The translations under genes were made by a program, and so were the position numbers. Shown piece after piece: positions 59,150 to 64,000 of a DNA stretch of 64,000 nucleotides (within the stretch, counting starts at the first letter, position 1; every line of letters starts with the position of its first letter). Below the pieces are notes generated by a model that was not told the DNA's origin, did not search any database, and saw nothing but the letters and a program-made list of their open reading frames with translations. Source of the DNA: Symbiodinium microadriaticum (taxonomy: Eukaryota > Sar > Dinophyceae > Suessiales > Symbiodiniaceae); the NCBI GenBank assembly GCA_001939145.1, contig LSRX01001356.1, positions 1 through 64,000 on the forward strand. The letters run 5' to 3'.

Positions 59150-59755
59150 AAATTAGTACACCCTAATATCAACTAATACTAATAAAATATAAAATTAATA
59201 TTAGTAATACTATTAATTATTAACATTGATTATCATTATCAAATTATCATTATCATTATTGTTATTATAAAAAAAATAGTCAGTATAAATTGCAATTAGA
59301 TTAACCATCATATAATCATAATATGTCATATGTCTAGCGTACCATCCCACTAAGGTGGATCGACCAGAGGTGCAAGCTCATTTTGCTGAAGGTGGAAAAC
59401 CCTCACCTGAGAATCCGCTCTGCGGACCAGCTTGGTCCCCGACAGCGGCTCGGCTCCACTAAATGCTGACGGGCTGGGGGCGCGCATGTCTGAGTCATCT
59501 ATTCAGTCCTATCACTTATCACGATCTATTACGTTGTATGATGTATGCATCTAGCATCACATGACATGAGTCATATGATGCTGCCTCGTCTTATCATATC
59601 ATAGGATCATAGGAGTCATATACTTACTTATATAATTATATAATTACATCAGAATCAAATTAATTTAATGCCATGTGGCACAGGGTTGTAATTGTTGCTA
59701 TCATCAGAATCATCAGTCATCATCATCATTGGTCATTATCGCCGACTCCCCACAG

Positions 59756-60657
59756 GACCATCCACGTTAACGAGGAGGAGAAGCAGGAGCTGGTGGGACC
59801 ACAGCAGTACTTTGTGGAGATTGCATCTTACAAAGAGGCGACCAACACGATCCCCCCGGAGAATGAGGTTGTCCAGAAGTCGTACCTGGGACGCTTGCTC
59901 TCTGGTGTCATTGTCGTGGGTCGCAAGTGGCATCTCATGTGGGAGGATGGACAAGCGGGAATATTCCAGTGGAAGAGCACTTCCTCCGTGGCCGTTCGCA
60001 GATCTACGGAACTGGCAGACACCGCCGAGAACCCACACCTGGCAGACAACATGTCGGATAAAATTACCACCAACGCCGTGCAACGCGTGATCAGCACACA
60101 CATGGATGTTGCGAACCCAATCCGGATGCCCACAAGTGCAGCCGGGCTGTTAGCTGCAGCTGGTGACGATCTGGATGTCGACACTCCCGGCACACCAGCA
60201 CCTGCAAGGGCATCTGCCCCTGCCCACACGCCGGCGCTCCCTCAGATCGGCGCCACTGCGGCCGGTGATGCTGCGTCGACGGCCAACCTTGACGAGCCTA
60301 CCAGCTTCTGGGACCGCTTCGGGCCGCAACGCGCCCAATCAGCCGCGAAAGCCAAGGCAAAGGCAAAGGCCGCCCCCAAGGCGTCGGGTGAAAACAAGAG
60401 ATCTGGCAAAGCAAAGGCCAAACCCACTGCTCAGCCCAAGGCGGGACAGAAGCGCTCGGCCCCAACACAGGCAGCCGCTGAGGGCAATGCAGCAGAGGCC
60501 ACCGACAAGCGCAGCCGCCAGGCACGTGGGCAAGTGCCACCAGAGGCAGATGAGGATGGGACACCGGAGATGGGCCCACTGTCCGACGCCGACAAGCAGT
60601 GGGGGGACCAGACTCGGGAGGCTCACTCATATAATATGCCGCCGCACTATGCCACTC
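59756..60657 (+). CDS. Long exon, unknown ordered domain plus basic tail
   Basis: After CCCCACAG (phase 2) the exon reads TIHVNEEEKQELVGPQQYF, SYLGRLLSGVIVVGRKWHLM and WEDGQAGIFQWKSTSSVAV, a compact ordered region. It continues with MSDKITTNAVQRVISTHMD, then a long Ala/Pro/Lys linker (SAAKAKAKAKAAPKASG, KAKAKPTAQPKAGQKRS) and an acidic end. The Lys/Ala repeats resemble a histone-H1-like basic tail in composition only. The exon ends at C|GTATGA (60657) or at the TGA 60669. Phase to the next supported exon (61451) does not match a GT donor, so a small exon or a non-GT donor is missing. Probably the same gene as the zinc finger upstream. Confidence 0.5.
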
Positions 60658-61450
60658 GTATGATGACATGATTTGATATTGATATGATATGATATGATAT
60701 GATATAATATGATATGATTCAAATTCTGATATGGATATGATTCTGATATGATATGATGATACGATTGATATAATGGAGTAGTTATAATAATAACTATAAT
60801 TAATATTTATATCATGATTCAAAATTATGATTCCATGTGTCATAGGAATCACTCGGAATCACATATTCATATGAGTCACATGAGTCATATGAGATATGCG
60901 TCATATGAGTCATATGATTCGATAGGATTCATATGGTGACATACATTACATAGCCTAGGTAACTTAACTTAAATAGCTTTGAGTACGTAACATACACTGT
61001 AACACACTGTACGTACTGTACCACCGACTTAGATATTTACATTAGTTATAAGTTATAAGTTATAAATATAATTTATACTTCTAGTGTATAAATGTATTCT
61101 TATATGTTTTAATGATGTCATATGTAGTATAATGTATTATATAATTATATATATATATATAGTATACTATATAACTATATACTATTCACTATATCATATA
61201 TCATATATACCCACATAACAACTATGTGCTACATTGTGTTCTCTTTTGAGTCTAGCATAATATGCTACTATATCTATATCACAATAAAGTGCCAATATAT
61301 TATTAATAGGGCATTATGTTATGCTATAAGTCATAGTATTATAATATAGTGTTTTGTATCGTGTCATGTCATGTCATATCATAATATACAAATATTGTAC
61401 CAACAAGCTAACTTTGTAGTCATAGATCGGTTCTGTAGCTACGTTGTTAG

Positions 61451-63697
61451 CATTACTGCGACACGGCCGCGACTACACGGGAGGCCATCAACACCGTCCT
61501 CAAGATGATCCCCAGGCACGACGAAGAAGGGTTTCGGTCCGACATGGCCCAGATCAGCAGTGGTCTCAGCAGCCAGCTGTCCGAGATCCGCACGCGGAGG
61601 CGCAATGTGCGCCGGAGGACTACCGAAAACTCAGAGGCGGCAATTGCTGCAGTGCAGGCCTTTGAAGAGTTTCTGCAGGGTGCGGCCCAGTTTGTGAAAA
61701 GCATCCGGGGCGGGAGCCTAGATGGGGACGAGTACTGCAAGCAGATGGCTGAGTACCGGAACCATCCCCTGTGCCAAGCAGAATACGGGCTGACCATCGT
61801 CAAGAAAGCCGCGCAGGCCTTGTTTGTCGTTGACCTGCGGCTGCAAAGGTGGCATCGTATGGTGAGCACCACCTTCCAGTTTGCACAAACGGAAGGACGG
61901 CGAGCGCCGGATGCACCACCTGATGCCGCAAACGACGCCTTCATGTCCGCCTTCCTGGGGCAACAGATGAGCATTACACTGCAGAAACTGTTGAAGGCAA
62001 TCCCCGCCGACACTGTATCTCGTCTGCACGTCCGAAAAAGTACAGCCACATCATAATAAAATACTTTCGGTGTACAATATACATATATATATATATATAA
62101 GTTATATAAGTGTATTTGTAATATACATCATATAATATTATATAATGTAAACACATTGTGAACACACCATACATACTATAAAAAATAAGACACTAGAATA
62201 CTAGTAGGTAGCAACACACAATGTACTGTACCATTATATTATATTAGAGTATGCGATTAGTGAGTAGTACATAGTGACTGGATGAGGTACGACTGTCGCA
62301 GTTCATGCCGTCACTACCCTGTGTTACCATCATGTGGAAAACACACACACGAACACTGGCATGACACACCACACTATAGTAGCAGGACCCGACGACATAT
62401 ACAACTGAAAGTATAAAACAAACTCACGTCACATGTGACGTTGTGCACGTCTTAACTCTTGAGATGTACATATACATAGACACATGTGTATATATATATA
62501 TATATAACATCTATATAAATATTATATACATATATATCATATATAATACATATTCCATATGTCTGTATATAGTATACCGGTACAACCAACCTATGTCGTC
62601 TATGTACTATAGGCAGTATAGGCAGGATAGGCAGGATAGGCTATAGGCTATAGGCTATAGGCTATAGGCTATAGGTATAGTTTATACAATTGACTCATCA
62701 CATCGCTGACTCATCGCATCGCTGACTCATCGCAACGACTCATCATCAGGTGATGTTGGAGAAGGACTGCCCGGCCATGAAGCCCCTCAGGGAGTTCACG
62801 ATGCACATGATGGGCCACTACCCCTTCGAAGGGCCGATCGCCGACCATGACGTGGTGAGGGATGACTTCGGACTGATCGGCGAGTTGATGATGGATGGTC
62901 GCAACCCCTCGTCTGTCCTGAGATCCGTGAATGATGTGCGCTCTGCAAAGCAGCGCAGCATCCTGGCCACGTTTGGAGCACTTCCCCAAGGCAGACGGCT
63001 GTTGGACATGTCAGAGACGCACGCGAAGCGCACCCTGGAAAGCCTCAAGCACATCTCCAAGCTTGACGGCGTGGCCAGCAAGGCACATGCGCTGAAAGAC
63101 CTGTGCACGATGTGTGCTGCAGCCGATGACTTGAACGCGGTTGTCGACGCTTTGGTTCAGCTGCTGGATGAGTTCACAAGCGTCAAGCGCGAGTGTGCTG
63201 AGCACGATGATGCGGGTGAAGGCGATGGTGGCAGCTATGCCAAAACTTTGTCCGAGGCGCAGGACGGTCTGGCTGACCTGGTGCAGGTATGCACAGAACG
63301 TCAGTTCATCCTGGAGGGGAAGCCCTGGATCCTCGCGCAAGTGGACTCATTGAAAACGGCACATGTGATGAACCCGCTGCCGGACTTCAAGATCGGATGC
63401 CTCAGCAATCTCAGCACAAACTTCTTGAAGCAGCTGGGCCGTCCCCTTGCAGAGGTTCCGGACCTACTGGGGCTGTACACACACATCCGGGCAATGGTTA
63501 CATCGTTGGACACCGTGGCAAAGGCACGTCTGCTGGCGCAGGCAGGGACAGACGGCATCGACGCGCAGCGCACGGCTGCCACTCGTGCATGCGCTGCGCT
63601 GCAGGAATTTGTCACGTCGTCGAAAGCATTCACCACATCCTTCCGCCTCCATCATGACGCCATTGATGCTCGTCTGACAAATTTTTACGACGCATAA
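61451..63697 (+). CDS. Two helical exons of unknown protein, C-terminal part
   Basis: Exon 61451-62029 (after TTGTTAG) and exon 62750-63697 (after CATCAG) join in phase 0 across a 720-bp GT-AG intron. Exon 1 is helical: TREAINTVLKMIPRHDEEGF, SEAAIAAVQAFEEFLQGAAQ, YGLTIVKKAAQALFVVDLRL. Exon 2 continues PAMKPLREFTMHMMGH, ETHAKRTLESLKHISKLDG, LNAVVDALVQLLDEFTSV and ACAALQEFVTSSKAFTTSF, ending FYDA and TAA at 63695. About 510 residues of all-helical prediction with few Gly/Pro suggest a large alpha-solenoid or structural domain; no family recognised. Together with 58594-60657 this probably forms one gene over 5 kb long. The intron contains TATAGGC arrays and repeated GACTCATCGCA words just before the acceptor. 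Confidence 0.55.
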
Positions 63698-63709
63698 GCT
63701 GCATTCATA

Positions 63710-63830
63710 AGTGTGTATACTGTATACTGTATACTGTACACTGTATACTGTACACAGTATACTGTATACTGTATACTGTATACTCTGTATACTGTGTACT
63801 GCATACTGCATACTGTATAATTGTATAATT
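63710..63830. repeat. (TATACTG)n palindromic array
   Basis: Repeated GTATACTGTATAC units just after the last stop codon. The same unit occurs at about 43660-43690, 53732-53760 and 54185-54265. Beyond 63840 is AT-rich DNA with no gene seen to the window end. Confidence 0.85.
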
Positions 63831-64000
63831 ATAATCATGAATCATGACTATAATTTATATACTGTAGTAATACACTATAGACTATAGACTATAGACTATA
63901 TATCATCACTGATTGCCATCACTCCATGGTATCAGTACGCATGACACTTTCGTCATGGAATATGAAAATTAAAACTAACATTTACGGATGTATGTAACTA

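Noticed and set aside
1..64000. tRNA, rRNA or spliced-leader RNA genes
   Set aside because: I looked for conserved tRNA arms, rRNA cores and the dinoflagellate spliced-leader core and saw none by eye; a covariance-model scan would be needed to be sure.

Overview
The window looks like nuclear DNA of a dinoflagellate, most like the Symbiodiniaceae. The evidence is a non-LTR retrotransposon of a kind I associate with that group, almost all coding blocks in the 20-64 kb part lying on one strand, introns that appear to use GC and GA as well as GT donors, and scattered TTTAGGG-type repeats. No database was searched, so the taxon and all family names rest on pattern recognition.

Region 1 (1-15383) has mixed composition. 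After about 4.2 kb with no convincing gene and several microsatellites, it holds the 5' half of a LINE on the + strand (4236-8784: ORF1-like stretch, APE endonuclease, first part of the reverse transcriptase). The 3' half lies on the - strand (15308 down to about 11500: rest of the RT with YADD, four zinc-finger-like modules, then a C-terminal domain with the three signature boxes of a ubiquitin-specific protease). The halves abut at one codon position inside the RT, so one element appears split by an inversion of about 6.5 kb (or a mis-join). Frameshifts and in-frame stops mark both halves as dead or as error-rich sequence.

Region 2 (15385-19123) is a perfect 88-bp tandem array of 42 full copies plus 43 bases, joined to region 1 by a single N. 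Region 3 (about 19.1-64 kb) is very AT-rich (arrays of ATGAGTC, TTATAAG, ATAGTC and TATACTG types) with GC-rich islands of 50-900 bp. The islands behave as exons: they start after AG, stop at GT (sometimes GC or GA), and adjacent islands join in frame. Most ORFs longer than 60 codons outside them are chance.

The best spliced models are: 27145-28486 (four exons); 29.25-31.76 kb (duplicated exons carrying a GRSRTP repeat); 34782-36078 (Ser/Asp-rich exon, then 45-nt duplicated microexons); 38135-38645 (three exons, Cys-rich); 41853-42156 (RS/SP tail); 43362-43553 (tiny hydrophobic start); 43812-48343 (six exons, like a large transposase-related dinoflagellate family); 49068-53254 (five exons, unknown); and 58594-63697 (zinc finger followed by long unknown exons). 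An intron-poor Cys-rich gene (32280-32858) carries two copies of a compact Cys/His motif.

The region 54.44-56 kb, again entered through a single N next to a tandem repeat, has a different composition with degenerate telomere-like repeats. Single Ns at 15384, 28928 and 54443 all touch tandem repeats, so the order of blocks should be treated as provisional.
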